In this document: piece by piece, positions 34,139 through 42,932 of the stretch
How the letters are laid out: each line of letters begins with the position of its first letter
How positions within the stretch are numbered: position 1 is the stretch's first letter
Assembly (NCBI GenBank): GCA_016841445.1
Contig: JAENZD010000003.1
Coordinates: 95,212 to 159,211 of the forward strand
DNA length: 64,000 nt
Direction of reading: 5' to 3'
Origin: Anaerolineaceae bacterium
GTDB lineage: Bacteria > Chloroflexota > Anaerolineae > Anaerolineales > Anaerolineaceae
Translations under genes and position numbers: made by a program
The notes under the pieces: model-generated
Database searches by the model: none
Seen by the model: only the letters and a program-made list of their open reading frames with translations
What the model was told of the DNA's origin: nothing

Positions 34139-34814
34139 TTTTGCCCCAAAATTGCCAAATTTTTCCCCGGTTGGGGATTCGGCATGTTTACTCGAATTAT
34201 CGCAATTGCTGGATGATAGCATTAATGACACAATTTATCGTATCGAAGCACGAATGCAAGAGCGAACTTTGAAAGGTGTGATCGAATGGGTGCCGGGCTA
34301 TGCCAGCATCCTGGTATATTATGACCCCCTGGTCACGACATATCGTTCGGTGGAAGATTGGTTGGAGGATTGGTTTGTCCAAAAGGGCGAAAAGACTTCT
34401 GTCCGTACAAAGCGCGTTAAAATCTTAGTTCAGTATGGGGGTGAGGATGGTCCAGACCTGGAACACGTAGCGGCGTTTCATGGGATGTCAGCCTCGGAGG
34501 TTGTCAGACGCCACTTTACTCAAATCTACAAGGTTGGCATGATGGGCTTCACCCCCGGTTTTGCTTATTTGTTGGGGCTGGATCCGGAACTCAACACACC
34601 ACGATTAGCGACACCCCGGAAGGTAGTACCAGGGGGATCGGTGGGGATTGCCGGGTCCCAAACGGGTATCTATCCAATGGATTCTCCCGGCGGCTGGCAG
34701 ATCATTGGGCGGACTGAACAAGTTTTATTTGATCCTGTTAAGGAGCCGCACTTCCTGCTTTCTCCTGGTGATGAGGTTCAATTTATTGCGGTGGATGGAG
34801 AGGTCGTTGGATGA
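34131..34814 (+). CDS. pxpB: 5-oxoprolinase subunit PxpB (KipI family)
   Basis: PxpB forms with PxpA and PxpC an ATP-dependent 5-oxoprolinase that opens pyroglutamate, a spontaneous glutamine/glutamate by-product, to glutamate. The 227 residues show the KipI fold with FSPVGDSACLLEL at the start, MMGFTPGFAYLLGLDP and RKVVPGGSVGIAGSQTGIYP. The ATG at 34131 is chosen because the conserved domain begins there; an ATG at 34110 is possible. It is joined by an ATGA overlap to pxpC. Confidence 0.94.
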   Translation: MPDFAPKLPNFSPVGDSACLLELSQLLDDSINDTIYRIEARMQERTLKGVIEWVPGYASILVYYDPLVTTYRSVEDWLEDWFVQKGEKTSVRTKRVKILVQYGGEDGPDLEHVAAFHGMSASEVVRRHFTQIYKVGMMGFTPGFAYLLGLDPELNTPRLATPRKVVPGGSVGIAGSQTGIYPMDSPGGWQIIGRTEQVLFDPVKEPHFLLSPGDEVQFIAVDGEVVG

Positions 34815-35767
34815 CATTAGCGGTTGAGCAAGCTGCTTTGATGATGACCATCCAGGACGCAGGACGGTTTGGTTACCGTCGATTTGGCATGCCAGAATCC
34901 GGACCGATAGATTGGTGGGCGCACCGCTGTGCCAACCAGTTAGTCGGGAATCCAACAAATGCTGCGTGTATTGAGGCGGGGTATTCTGCTGCATCGATGA
35001 TTGCAAGTGCGGATTCCCTGCTTGCTGTTTGCGGCGCCGGATATTCGATTGCTGTTAATCAAAGGCAGATCCCGCTATGGATGTCGTTTTGGGTCAAACG
35101 GGGCGACCGTATTACGATTAGAAAAGAATTGGGCGGTCAATGGGTCTATCTTGCTGTCCAGGGTGGTTTCCAGACACACCAGTGGATGAGTTCATGCAGT
35201 GTCAACCTCAGGGCGGGTCTCGGATGCCAAATTAAGGATGGCGATAGCATCAAGATAGATGGGCGAATCTCACAAGCCAGGGCGACTGCTGGCAGGGTTA
35301 TTCCCAATGAACTGCGACCAGCTTACAAGGCTGATCCCATCATTCGAGTTGTTCCTGGCCCTCATCAAAATCGCTTTACAATAGGAAGCATTGAGGACTT
35401 TTACAGCAAGACTTATTCTCTTACGCTAAACTCTGACCGGATGGGCTATCGCTTATCAGGACCTAAAATAACCCATACCCATGGCGCTGATCTTATCTCA
35501 CAGGGAATGGTGATGGGTGAAATCCAGGTGCCCCGGGATGGGCAGCCGATTGTGATGATGCCTGACCATCCAACATCTGGTGGCTACACATGCATTGCCA
35601 CAGCAGCAAAGATTGACCAGCCGCTGCTGGCGCAGGCTGAACCAGAGAAATCAAAAATTCAATTCATGCAAATGGATGTTAAGAAAGGTCAGCAGGCTTT
35701 TCGGGACATCATCTGTCAACTTGATTCACTAATTTTCCAGGAGGAGGAGGCGTGGCTCCAGTATTAA
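34811..35767 (+). CDS. pxpC: 5-oxoprolinase subunit PxpC (KipA family)
   Basis: This 318-residue subunit belongs to the biotin-dependent-carboxylase-like KipA family. Motifs are TIQDAGRFGYRRFGMPESGP, CIEAGY and DRMGYRLSGP. Together with PxpB it likely activates 5-oxoproline by phosphorylation while PxpA binds the substrate ring. It overlaps pxpB by 4 nt and pxpA by 16 nt, so the three are made in step. Confidence 0.94.
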   Translation: MTLAVEQAALMMTIQDAGRFGYRRFGMPESGPIDWWAHRCANQLVGNPTNAACIEAGYSAASMIASADSLLAVCGAGYSIAVNQRQIPLWMSFWVKRGDRITIRKELGGQWVYLAVQGGFQTHQWMSSCSVNLRAGLGCQIKDGDSIKIDGRISQARATAGRVIPNELRPAYKADPIIRVVPGPHQNRFTIGSIEDFYSKTYSLTLNSDRMGYRLSGPKITHTHGADLISQGMVMGEIQVPRDGQPIVMMPDHPTSGGYTCIATAAKIDQPLLAQAEPEKSKIQFMQMDVKKGQQAFRDIICQLDSLIFQEEEAWLQY

Positions 35768-36525
35768 GTGTTGATCTGAATTGCGATATGGGAGAGAGTT
35801 ATGGCAGGTATCAGCTTGGCGATGATAAGGGCATGATGAGCTTGATCACTTCTGCTAATATTGCCTGTGGTTTCCATGGCGGTGATCCCACGGTGATGGC
35901 GAAAACGGTTGAACTGGCAAAGGAGCATGGGGTTGCTGTAGGGGCTCACCCTGGCTATCCAGATCTGCAGGGTTTCGGCCGGCGGCAGATGGGGCTTTCA
36001 TCTGAGGAAATTTCAGATATGGTTTTATATCAAATTGGTGCTTTGAGTGCCTTTGCTCGTGCTGCAGGAACCCAATTGGTGCATGTCAAGCCGCATGGTT
36101 CCCTGTATAACCTGGCAGCCCAGGATATCCAGGTCGCTAACGCAATCGCAAAAGCTGTGTATATGGTTGACTCCAACTTGATCCTGGTTGGTTTGGCAGG
36201 TTCTGAATTGACCAGCGCTGGGAAAGCAGCAGGTTTACCTGTAGCTAATGAGGGTTTCCCTGACCGGCGCTATCTCTCAGATGGTTCGCTAATGCCGCGG
36301 GTGCAGGATGGAGCGGTGATTGAAAACCCGGAAGAGGTTGCAGAGAATGCGCTGCACCTTGTATTTGATGGCATAGCTAAGGGTGATGAGAGGCTAATAG
36401 TTGACACTTTGTGCCTTCACGGGGATAATCCCAAAGCTGTAGAAAACGCTTTACATGTCAGGGCTAAACTTGAATCCAAAGGTGTGAGAATAACCCGCCT
36501 TGAACAAATATTTACAGGGAAATAA
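35752..36525 (+). CDS. pxpA: 5-oxoprolinase subunit PxpA (LamB/YcsF family)
   Basis: This is a 257-residue TIM-barrel-like protein with the family signature VDLNCDMGESYG at the N-terminus, ANIACGFHGGDP and GAHPGYPDLQGFGRR. A GTG start is used, directly behind the ribosome site GGAGGAGG that lies inside pxpC. It completes the pxpBCA operon. The order BCA with overlaps is common in bacteria. Confidence 0.95.
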   Translation: MAPVLSVDLNCDMGESYGRYQLGDDKGMMSLITSANIACGFHGGDPTVMAKTVELAKEHGVAVGAHPGYPDLQGFGRRQMGLSSEEISDMVLYQIGALSAFARAAGTQLVHVKPHGSLYNLAAQDIQVANAIAKAVYMVDSNLILVGLAGSELTSAGKAAGLPVANEGFPDRRYLSDGSLMPRVQDGAVIENPEEVAENALHLVFDGIAKGDERLIVDTLCLHGDNPKAVENALHVRAKLESKGVRITRLEQIFTGK

Positions 36526-36584
36526 TATAAAGTGGCGATTGATAGGTTAAAATAAATCAGTCAAATTTCATAGGAGCAATATTG

Positions 36585-37745
36585 ATGAACAACTTTGAAT
36601 TTTACAATCCTACGCGGATCATCTTTGGCAAAGGCACAATTCCTGATATTGATAGCCATATCCCTGAAAATGCCAGGGTATTGATGTGTTATGGTGGGGG
36701 GTCGATCAAGACGAATGGTGTTTATGAGCAGGTCGTTTCTGCTTTAGGGGACCGGATATTCTTTGAATTTGGAGGGATTGAGCCAAACCCTGATTACGAC
36801 ACGTTGATCAAAGCAGTTGAATTTGGGCGAGAGGAGAAGGTTGATTTTATCCTGGCTGTAGGTGGTGGATCCGTTCTGGACGGCAGCAAATTGATTGCTG
36901 CCGGCATTCCTTATACTGACGGGGAGGTTTGGGAAATTGTAAAGGGCGGAAAATCTGCCAAGATTGACCAGGCATTACCCATCGGTGTCGTGCTGACGCT
37001 GCCGGCAACAGGATCAGAGATGAACGGCAACTCCGTCATTTCAAGACGGGCTTCCAAAGAAAAATATGTCTGGGTAAGTGAACTGGTCTTCCCTAAATTT
37101 TCAGTATTGGATCCAACCACAACTTACTCCCTGCCGGAAAATCAGATCAGGAATGGGATTGTTGATGCTTATGTCCATGTGATGGAACAGTATGCTACTT
37201 ATTCGGTCAATGCACCGCTGCAGGACCGCCAGGCTGAGTCGATTTTTTTGACCCTGCAGGATATCGGACCAGAAGCGCTTGAAACCCCGCCGGATTATGA
37301 GGCACGAGCTAATTTGATGTGGACGGCGACAAATGCGTTGAATAAATTGATCTGTAAAGGTGTGCCTGAGGATTGGGCAACTCATATGATCGGCCATGAG
37401 CTAACAGCGTTATACGGCCTGGCACATGCAGAATCTTTAGCTGTTGTACTGCCTCATCTGCTGTGGTTCCAACGGGAGAGGAAAGCCGGAAAGCTTATGC
37501 AATATGCCCATCGTGTTTGGGGTTTAGCTGGAGATGATGAATCGGTTATTCGTCAGGCTTTGGCAGAAATGACGGCTTTCTTCAATCATTTAGGAATGCC
37601 CACGAAACTGACGGACTACGGGATCGATCCGGATGAAGCCGCGAACCTGATTGAAGCGAAGTTTGATAAGAAAGGTACAAAACTGGGTGAGCACAGCGAT
37701 ATCACCCCTAAAGACGTTGCTGACATCCTGCGGATGAGCCAATAA
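36585..37745 (+). CDS. Iron-containing (group III) alcohol dehydrogenase
   Basis: This is a 386-residue enzyme of the YqhD/BdhA butanol dehydrogenase type. It has an N-terminal Rossmann-like domain with FYNPTRIIFGKGTI and AVGGGSVLDGSK (NADPH binding) and a helical domain with the metal ligands in DAYVHVMEQY, GHELTALYGLAHAESL and a later EHSD-type His. It reduces aldehydes with NADPH. The ATG at 36585 follows AGGAGCAAT. It stands alone between pxpA and the ABC transporter. Confidence 0.9.
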   Translation: MNNFEFYNPTRIIFGKGTIPDIDSHIPENARVLMCYGGGSIKTNGVYEQVVSALGDRIFFEFGGIEPNPDYDTLIKAVEFGREEKVDFILAVGGGSVLDGSKLIAAGIPYTDGEVWEIVKGGKSAKIDQALPIGVVLTLPATGSEMNGNSVISRRASKEKYVWVSELVFPKFSVLDPTTTYSLPENQIRNGIVDAYVHVMEQYATYSVNAPLQDRQAESIFLTLQDIGPEALETPPDYEARANLMWTATNALNKLICKGVPEDWATHMIGHELTALYGLAHAESLAVVLPHLLWFQRERKAGKLMQYAHRVWGLAGDDESVIRQALAEMTAFFNHLGMPTKLTDYGIDPDEAANLIEAKFDKKGTKLGEHSDITPKDVADILRMSQ

Positions 37746-37790
37746 ACAATTTTGTATCGATTCGAAATGGCATTCGTTTCAGAGTGGTCT

Positions 37791-37865
37791 ATAGGTATGT
37801 GATTTATAGAAGATAATGGGAGAAATTGTAAATGCTCCTGATTTATCCAATAGGTATGTTATAAT
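37791..37865 (+). promoter_or_regulatory. Promoter region of the sugar ABC operon with direct repeat
   Basis: ATAGGTATGT occurs twice in the same orientation, at 37791-37800 and 37850-37859. The second copy runs into an extended -10 element, TGTTATAAT (TATAAT at 37860-37865). The repeat overlapping the promoter suggests a regulator site. No regulator gene is adjacent. Confidence 0.45.
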
Positions 37866-37914
37866 TTTTATCGTCAATACTATCTTGTTCAATAGATCCT
37901 TTCTTTGAAAACCT

Positions 37915-39588
37915 ATGGAAAATAAAAATTTTCTACAAAAGATTTTTACTGGCAGAAGAGGGCGGAAATTAAGAGAATATCTAACGGCTTACACATTCAT
38001 TGCTCCGGCAACTATATTGGTTTTTATTTTTGGAATATTTCCTGTGGGCTTTGCACTGTTTGTAAGCCTGCACCGGTGGAAAATCAAACGCGGAGACATG
38101 CTTGGTTTAGCGAATTATGTGAAAGCCATTGGAAATTTAGCTTATGTCCTGGTCTTCTTCCTGGGACTCGGTGCTTTGTATGGGGTATATGTCCTGATCA
38201 AGCGGATCATTAACATGGCGAAAGAAAAAGAGGAAAGTCCCTGGCCGTGTATCTTTCCCGGGGTGATCTTTTCTGTTGTGGTCTTCGCACTCCTGAACTG
38301 GTTCTATCGAGCTTTGCCTCAGGTTTTGGACATTTCTTTTCTGATCAGGCGTTTGGAAGATAAAACACCGGCTGTCTTTTTCCAGTTATTGAAAGATGCA
38401 CTGCGATCTGAGACGGTTTTACCCACATGGCGCTTGTTTTTCTGGCTGCTGATAGCCGGGTTAGTGGTCAGTGGGGTTGTGCTCCGGTTGTGGCGTAATA
38501 AAAGAAATCTTAATTATCAATCCAAATTTGCATTGTTATTTACCGCCCTGGGCGCTGGTGTAGGATTGTTGTACTACACTTTCCTGCAAGTGAACCTTGC
38601 TTATGCCGAATCGATTGCTGAAGGTGTGGATCCGGGTATTTGGCCCCAGGTCATCATGATCAGCGGAGGTGTTGTCTTATTGGGACTTGCCTGGCTGCTC
38701 TGGCGTAGAGCAGAAAAACAGGACTCGACATGGCGGTTTATTTTATATTTACTGGGGGCGTTAGTCTTGTTGGTTGGCGGTTGGCTGTTGATTGGTGAGA
38801 TTCCAGAAATTGTTGCCCAGGGCGATGAAGACCTCTGGGAAGGGTTAAAGGTCACCATTTTCTTCTCTTTGGGTACTGTTCCTTTTCAGCTTGGGATTGC
38901 ATTGTTTTTATCCATCCTTTTGTTCCAGAAACTAAAAGGATCAAATATTTTCCGGATTTTATACTTCATACCTTATGTCACACCTGCCATCGCAAGCGCG
39001 GCAGTTTTCCAGCAGATGTTTTCGAACCGGGAATCTGCACCCATCAACATGTTCTTAAAGCTGCTTGGTATGGCACCTCAGCAGTGGTTAAATGAACCCA
39101 AAGGGATCATTACACTTTTAGGAGAACTGGTAAATTTACCCATCCCAGAATGGGCTGCCGGACCCAGCCTGGCATTAACTGTCATTATGCTGCTTTCAAT
39201 CTGGACTTATGTTGGATATGACACTGTGATTTACATGGCGGGATTAGCGAATATCCCTGATGAGCTGAACGATTCAGCAGAAGTAGATGGCGCAAATGGT
39301 TGGCAAATCTTCAGGCATATCACATTCCCGTTGCTCTCACCCACAACGTATTTCCTTTCGCTGATAGCCATCATCGGGACGTTCAAAGCTTTCAATACCA
39401 TTTGGGTATTAAGATCCAACCTGGCATTGGGAACGACGGACACATTCAGTGTTAAGATCTTCATTGAATTCTTTGAAAAGAAGTTTTATGGCTATGCATC
39501 TGCGATGTCATTTGTCCTCTTCGCGATCATTCTTATTTTGACTTACATCAATAATAAAACACAAGGTTCCAAGGTGTTCTATGGCTAA
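37915..39588 (+). CDS. Sugar ABC permease, MalF type, with large membrane insertion
   Basis: This is a 557-residue permease. The first helix (FIAPATILVFIFGIFPVGFA) and the C-terminal permease domain (about 305-555) with the EAA loop PDELNDSAEVDGANGWQIFRH are normal for carbohydrate (CUT1) importers. Between them, residues 75-300 hold about six extra hydrophobic helices and short charged loops, roughly doubling the usual size of 290-310. The extra part has no recognised domain. It overlaps the second permease by 8 nt. The ATP-binding subunit is not in the window, so a shared MsmK-type ATPase is likely. Confidence 0.85.
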   Translation: MENKNFLQKIFTGRRGRKLREYLTAYTFIAPATILVFIFGIFPVGFALFVSLHRWKIKRGDMLGLANYVKAIGNLAYVLVFFLGLGALYGVYVLIKRIINMAKEKEESPWPCIFPGVIFSVVVFALLNWFYRALPQVLDISFLIRRLEDKTPAVFFQLLKDALRSETVLPTWRLFFWLLIAGLVVSGVVLRLWRNKRNLNYQSKFALLFTALGAGVGLLYYTFLQVNLAYAESIAEGVDPGIWPQVIMISGGVVLLGLAWLLWRRAEKQDSTWRFILYLLGALVLLVGGWLLIGEIPEIVAQGDEDLWEGLKVTIFFSLGTVPFQLGIALFLSILLFQKLKGSNIFRILYFIPYVTPAIASAAVFQQMFSNRESAPINMFLKLLGMAPQQWLNEPKGIITLLGELVNLPIPEWAAGPSLALTVIMLLSIWTYVGYDTVIYMAGLANIPDELNDSAEVDGANGWQIFRHITFPLLSPTTYFLSLIAIIGTFKAFNTIWVLRSNLALGTTDTFSVKIFIEFFEKKFYGYASAMSFVLFAIILILTYINNKTQGSKVFYG

Positions 39589-40603
39589 TAAATCAAAAGA
39601 AAAAAACCCTCTTATATTGTCACCAAGATGGAAAATTATCGTCTATCTATTTTTGATAGTAATTACAGTTATTTTATCTGTTGTCTTTGTATTAAGGAAA
39701 TCTACTTCGCCTTTGTTTCTCTATTTTCTCGGTGTCTTATATGTCGTTATTCTAATCCCGGTTATTAGGAAATTATTTCAATCAAAGAAATTATTTACAT
39801 ATGTCATCCTTATCCTGGGCGCAGCGATTTCATTGATCCCATTTATCTGGATGATATCTACATCATTAAAAAGCCTGGGTGAGGCTTTGGGTTCATCCTT
39901 TTTTCCTTCCGAATTACATTTTGAAAATTATATAGAAGCCTGGCGCAAAGCTGATTTTTCAGAGTATTTCCTAAACACGATTTTGATCACTGCGATCACA
40001 TTGGTCGGACAGATCACATTCAGTGTGCTGGCGGCCTATGCCTTTGCCCGGATCAAATTCCCGGGGCGCGATTTGATCTTTAGTATTATGTTAAGCACAC
40101 TCATGATCCCGGCAATGGTGTTTATCATCCCAAATTTCCTGACGGTCACCTGGCTGGGGCGTATCACGCCAATCCCGTGGATCAACAACTGGCCGGCACT
40201 GACGATTCCATTCATGGGCAATATTTTTTCGATCTTTTTATTAAAACAATTCTTTGCCCAGGTACCTGATGAGCTGTATGATGCGGCTCAAATGGATGGT
40301 GCTGGACATTTTCGGTTTCTTATTCAAGTTGTGCTGCCACTGTCAAAAGCACCTTTGATGGTGATCCTGGTGCTGTCCTTTATCGGGAGCTGGAACTCCC
40401 TGGCCTGGCCGATGCTTGTGACCAATACACCGGACTGGCGGCCGATATCTGTCGGTCTTATGCAGTTCGTAAACGAGGCCGGTCAGGAAATTAACCTGAC
40501 AATGGCAGGCGCATTTATTACGATCATCCCAATTTTAATCATCTACTTCTTTACCCAGAAACAATTCACAGAAAGTATTGCACGTTCTGGATTAAAAGGA
40601 TAA
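39581..40603 (+). CDS. Sugar ABC permease, MalG type, with N-terminal extension
   Basis: This is a 340-residue permease with the EAA loop PDELYDAAQMDGAGHFRFL. The usual MalG-type protein is about 275 residues; here two additional helices (about 15-60) precede the standard first helix (LILGAAISLIPFIWMISTSLK). The extra helices parallel the insertion in its partner, so the two permeases may have enlarged together. It lies between the MalF-type permease and the binding protein. Confidence 0.87.
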   Translation: MANKSKEKNPLILSPRWKIIVYLFLIVITVILSVVFVLRKSTSPLFLYFLGVLYVVILIPVIRKLFQSKKLFTYVILILGAAISLIPFIWMISTSLKSLGEALGSSFFPSELHFENYIEAWRKADFSEYFLNTILITAITLVGQITFSVLAAYAFARIKFPGRDLIFSIMLSTLMIPAMVFIIPNFLTVTWLGRITPIPWINNWPALTIPFMGNIFSIFLLKQFFAQVPDELYDAAQMDGAGHFRFLIQVVLPLSKAPLMVILVLSFIGSWNSLAWPMLVTNTPDWRPISVGLMQFVNEAGQEINLTMAGAFITIIPILIIYFFTQKQFTESIARSGLKG

Positions 40604-40701
40604 TAATTTCACAAGCAGCGAACGGAGGTGCAGAGGAACGAAAAACATAATTGGCTAATTAACAAATAAAATTCATTAATTAATTAGGAGATGAAAGAAA
40701 T

Positions 40702-42144
40702 ATGAAAAAGTTAAGTGTACTACTGACAATATTTGTGCTATTCACACTCTTGGTGACAGCCTGCGCTCCGGCAGTAGATGAGCCTGCCGAGGAGACAGAA
40801 GTCGAAGAGACGGAAGTTGAGGAACCAGAAGTCGACGAACCTGTGGTTGATGAACCTGAAGTCGATGAACCTGAGGTTGATGAACCTGAAGTCGAAGAGA
40901 CCGAAGAAATGATGACTCTTGACGTCACCATTGATTTCTGGCATGTTTATTCCGATGAGCCGGGTGAAGCCTTACAAGCTCTCGTTGACCAATTCAATGC
41001 AGAGAATGCCTACGGGATCACCGTTGCAGCTTTCAACCAGGGCAATTACAGCGATGTTGAAGATAAATTCAACGCAGGCATCCAATCCGGTGATCTGCCT
41101 CATGTCGTGATGGCTTACACCAATACCCTTACCGATTGGTATTCGGTGGATTCCATTATTGATTTGAATCCTTACATCGAAGATGCCCAGTATGGTTTAA
41201 CCGCTGAAGAGTTGGCTGATCTCTATCCACACCTCAAAGCAGCAGGATCCACACCGGATGGCGCATGGATTGCTTTCCCAATGACCCAGTCGGCGAACGT
41301 GCTGGTTTACAACTTTACCTGGGCGGAAGAATTGGGTTTTGATGCTGCTCCTGCAACATCAGCCGAACTTGAAGAACAGATCTGTGCTGCTGCAGCTTAT
41401 AATGATGGGTTAGGTAATCCTGACTTAGCAGGTACCGGCGGTTTGGTTTATTATCCAAGCTCAACGAACTTTCTGCACTTCCTGTATGCTTTTGGCGGTG
41501 ATGAACTGAATGATGATATGACCGCATATGATTTCAATACAGCCGAAGCTGTTGACACAGCCATGTATATCCTGAGTTTGAAAGAGCAGGGATGTGTTTG
41601 GCAAACCGAGAGCTATCCAAACCCGGAACAAGCACAGCGCAAAGCTTTGATCACCATGAGCTCAACCGCTGGACTGCCTTATTATGAAGCTGCTTTTGCA
41701 GACGAAGCTAACGATGATGAATGGGGTTTCATTGCTGCTCCAGGCCCAGATGGTACATTGGCAGTGGATGCATTCCAGCAAATGCTGGGTGTTGTCCCAA
41801 GCGTATATGAAGAAGAACTGGCCTCCTGGCTGTTCATCAAATGGCTGACCTCCCCTGAGATCCAGGCGGAATGGGTGCGTGCAAGCGGTTACTATGGAAC
41901 CCAACTGAGCACCGAAGCCTTATTAGAAGACTATCTTGCAGAGAACCCCGTTTGGGCAACTGGCGTTGCTCTGGCAGCAATTGGTCCATCAGAACCGCAG
42001 ACCTTCCCGGCCTGGTCATCAGTCCGACGGGCACTCGGTGATATGGCTGCTGAATTGTGGAATGCAACAGATCAAGCACAAGTTGAAGCAATTCTTGAAG
42101 CCTACACACAAACGGCTAATGAGCTTGTAGAAGAAGCACAGTAA
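40702..42144 (+). CDS. Sugar-binding lipoprotein of the ABC transporter
   Basis: This is a 480-residue CUT1-type solute-binding protein. The lipobox LLVTAC is followed by an acidic linker (about residues 28-73) of repeated Val-Asp/Glu-Glu-Pro units, which are 15-bp DNA repeats, and then the binding domain starting with TIDFWHVYSDEPGE. The linker holds the domain away from the membrane. Unusually the gene comes last in the operon, after the permeases. The ligand is not known; the family takes mono- and oligosaccharides. Confidence 0.9.
   Translation: MKKLSVLLTIFVLFTLLVTACAPAVDEPAEETEVEETEVEEPEVDEPVVDEPEVDEPEVDEPEVEETEEMMTLDVTIDFWHVYSDEPGEALQALVDQFNAENAYGITVAAFNQGNYSDVEDKFNAGIQSGDLPHVVMAYTNTLTDWYSVDSIIDLNPYIEDAQYGLTAEELADLYPHLKAAGSTPDGAWIAFPMTQSANVLVYNFTWAEELGFDAAPATSAELEEQICAAAAYNDGLGNPDLAGTGGLVYYPSSTNFLHFLYAFGGDELNDDMTAYDFNTAEAVDTAMYILSLKEQGCVWQTESYPNPEQAQRKALITMSSTAGLPYYEAAFADEANDDEWGFIAAPGPDGTLAVDAFQQMLGVVPSVYEEELASWLFIKWLTSPEIQAEWVRASGYYGTQLSTEALLEDYLAENPVWATGVALAAIGPSEPQTFPAWSSVRRALGDMAAELWNATDQAQVEAILEAYTQTANELVEEAQ
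40798..40902 (+). repeat. 15-bp tandem repeats in the binding-protein linker
   Basis: About seven in-frame 15-bp units encode V-(E/D)-E-(T/P)-E. The best-preserved units run from 40828 to 40902 and alternate GTC and GTT as the Val codon, so the true repeat may be 30 bp. Unit number could vary by slippage without breaking the frame. Confidence 0.8.
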
Positions 42145-42183
42145 GGCTCAACGTCGTAGACGGAACCATATTTGTTAAAGTAT

Positions 42184-42215
42184 CAGCCCCCGAACATAAC
42201 GGGGGCTGGTTGTTT
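42184..42215 (+). terminator. Terminator of the ABC operon
   Basis: CAGCCCCCG (42184-42192) pairs perfectly with CGGGGGCTG (42200-42208), loop AACATAA, followed by GTTGTTT. Confidence 0.8.
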
Positions 42216-42428
42216 AGATTGACCAGTTGTGATCAACCACCCAGGTTTTTTTGAATTATTTTATTATTTTTACTGCTGTTTTTATAAAATGGAACCCTTA
42301 AAAGAATGGTATCCAATCATTAACATGCTCTTAAGGAGAAAATGAAAAGTTTGTACTATACTGTTATCTAACAATTAGGTAATACCAAATCAAGTAATTA
42401 GGTTTTATCTTTTCTCTCCTTTTGGTTT

Positions 42429-42508
42429 AGAGGCTCCTTCCGAAAAACACCAGCGGATGACCGAACAGTCATCCGCCGGTGTGTTAAAAAATACAGGAAG
42501 GGGTCTCT
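42429..42508. repeat. Two-tier 80-nt hairpin in gene-free DNA
   Basis: A 13-bp outer stem (42429-42441 with 42496-42508, all pairs satisfied with two G-U) encloses an A-rich internal loop and an inner stem of about 15 pairs with one mismatch (42447-42461 with 42468-42482). On the minus strand the inner stem is followed by TTTTT. The spacer 42216-42932 has no convincing gene. A 9-codon frame at 42342 with AAGGAG before it is the only start with a ribosome site. The structure could be a small RNA, a transposon end or a terminator. Confidence 0.5.
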
Positions 42509-42544
42509 ATGATTTTAAGGCGTAGCTAAATTATTCCACGACGC

Positions 42545-42828
42545 CACCCTCACCTCAATCTGCTCCCTCATTAGGGAAGGAGAGGAGGCTGTCTGATAAG
42601 GCGTTTTTTCCCGATCAAATGAACATTGTAAGTAGAAAGACCTTTTCCTGATATTGGCCTCGCGAGCATTATTGCTTCGCTGACCCTTCTTGCTCAAAGT
42701 GCACTCTTTGTTTAATGACAGTCAGCTTGAGGAAGAGGAGAAATGTTAACGAATAAATTTCCCCATTGCTTGAATTCAAGGTACGGAAAGCCCTCTCCAT
42801 TTCAAGGGAGAGGGTTGGGTGAGGGTTG
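42545..42828. repeat. Inverted pair of REP-like CCCTC/GGGAG elements
   Basis: The left unit (42545-42587) begins ACCCTCACCTCAATCTGCTC and contains CTCCCT-CATT-AGGGAAGGAG. The right unit (42789-42828) is the same in reverse orientation, with CCCTCTCC/GGAGAGGG and TTGGGTGAGGGTT. Elements with this CCCTCACC...CCCTCTCC sequence are dispersed in many bacterial genomes as intergenic repeats. About 200 bp without a gene separate the two. Confidence 0.65.
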
Positions 42829-42932
42829 AATTAATATTGTGAAAAGATGTTTTCTAAAATCTGATGACCTGATAAAAAAAGATAAAATTTAATCCCCGAT
42901 TCACTGAATTGAGGGAAATTTCATGCCAATCC

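Noticed and set aside
42342-42371. 9-codon peptide MKSLYYTVI after AAGGAG
   Set aside because: The spacing is short, no promoter or terminator fits, and such short frames with AAGGAG occur by chance.
42515-42697. 60-residue frame on the minus strand
   Set aside because: It runs through a REP-like repeat, has no ribosome site and no recognisable protein features.
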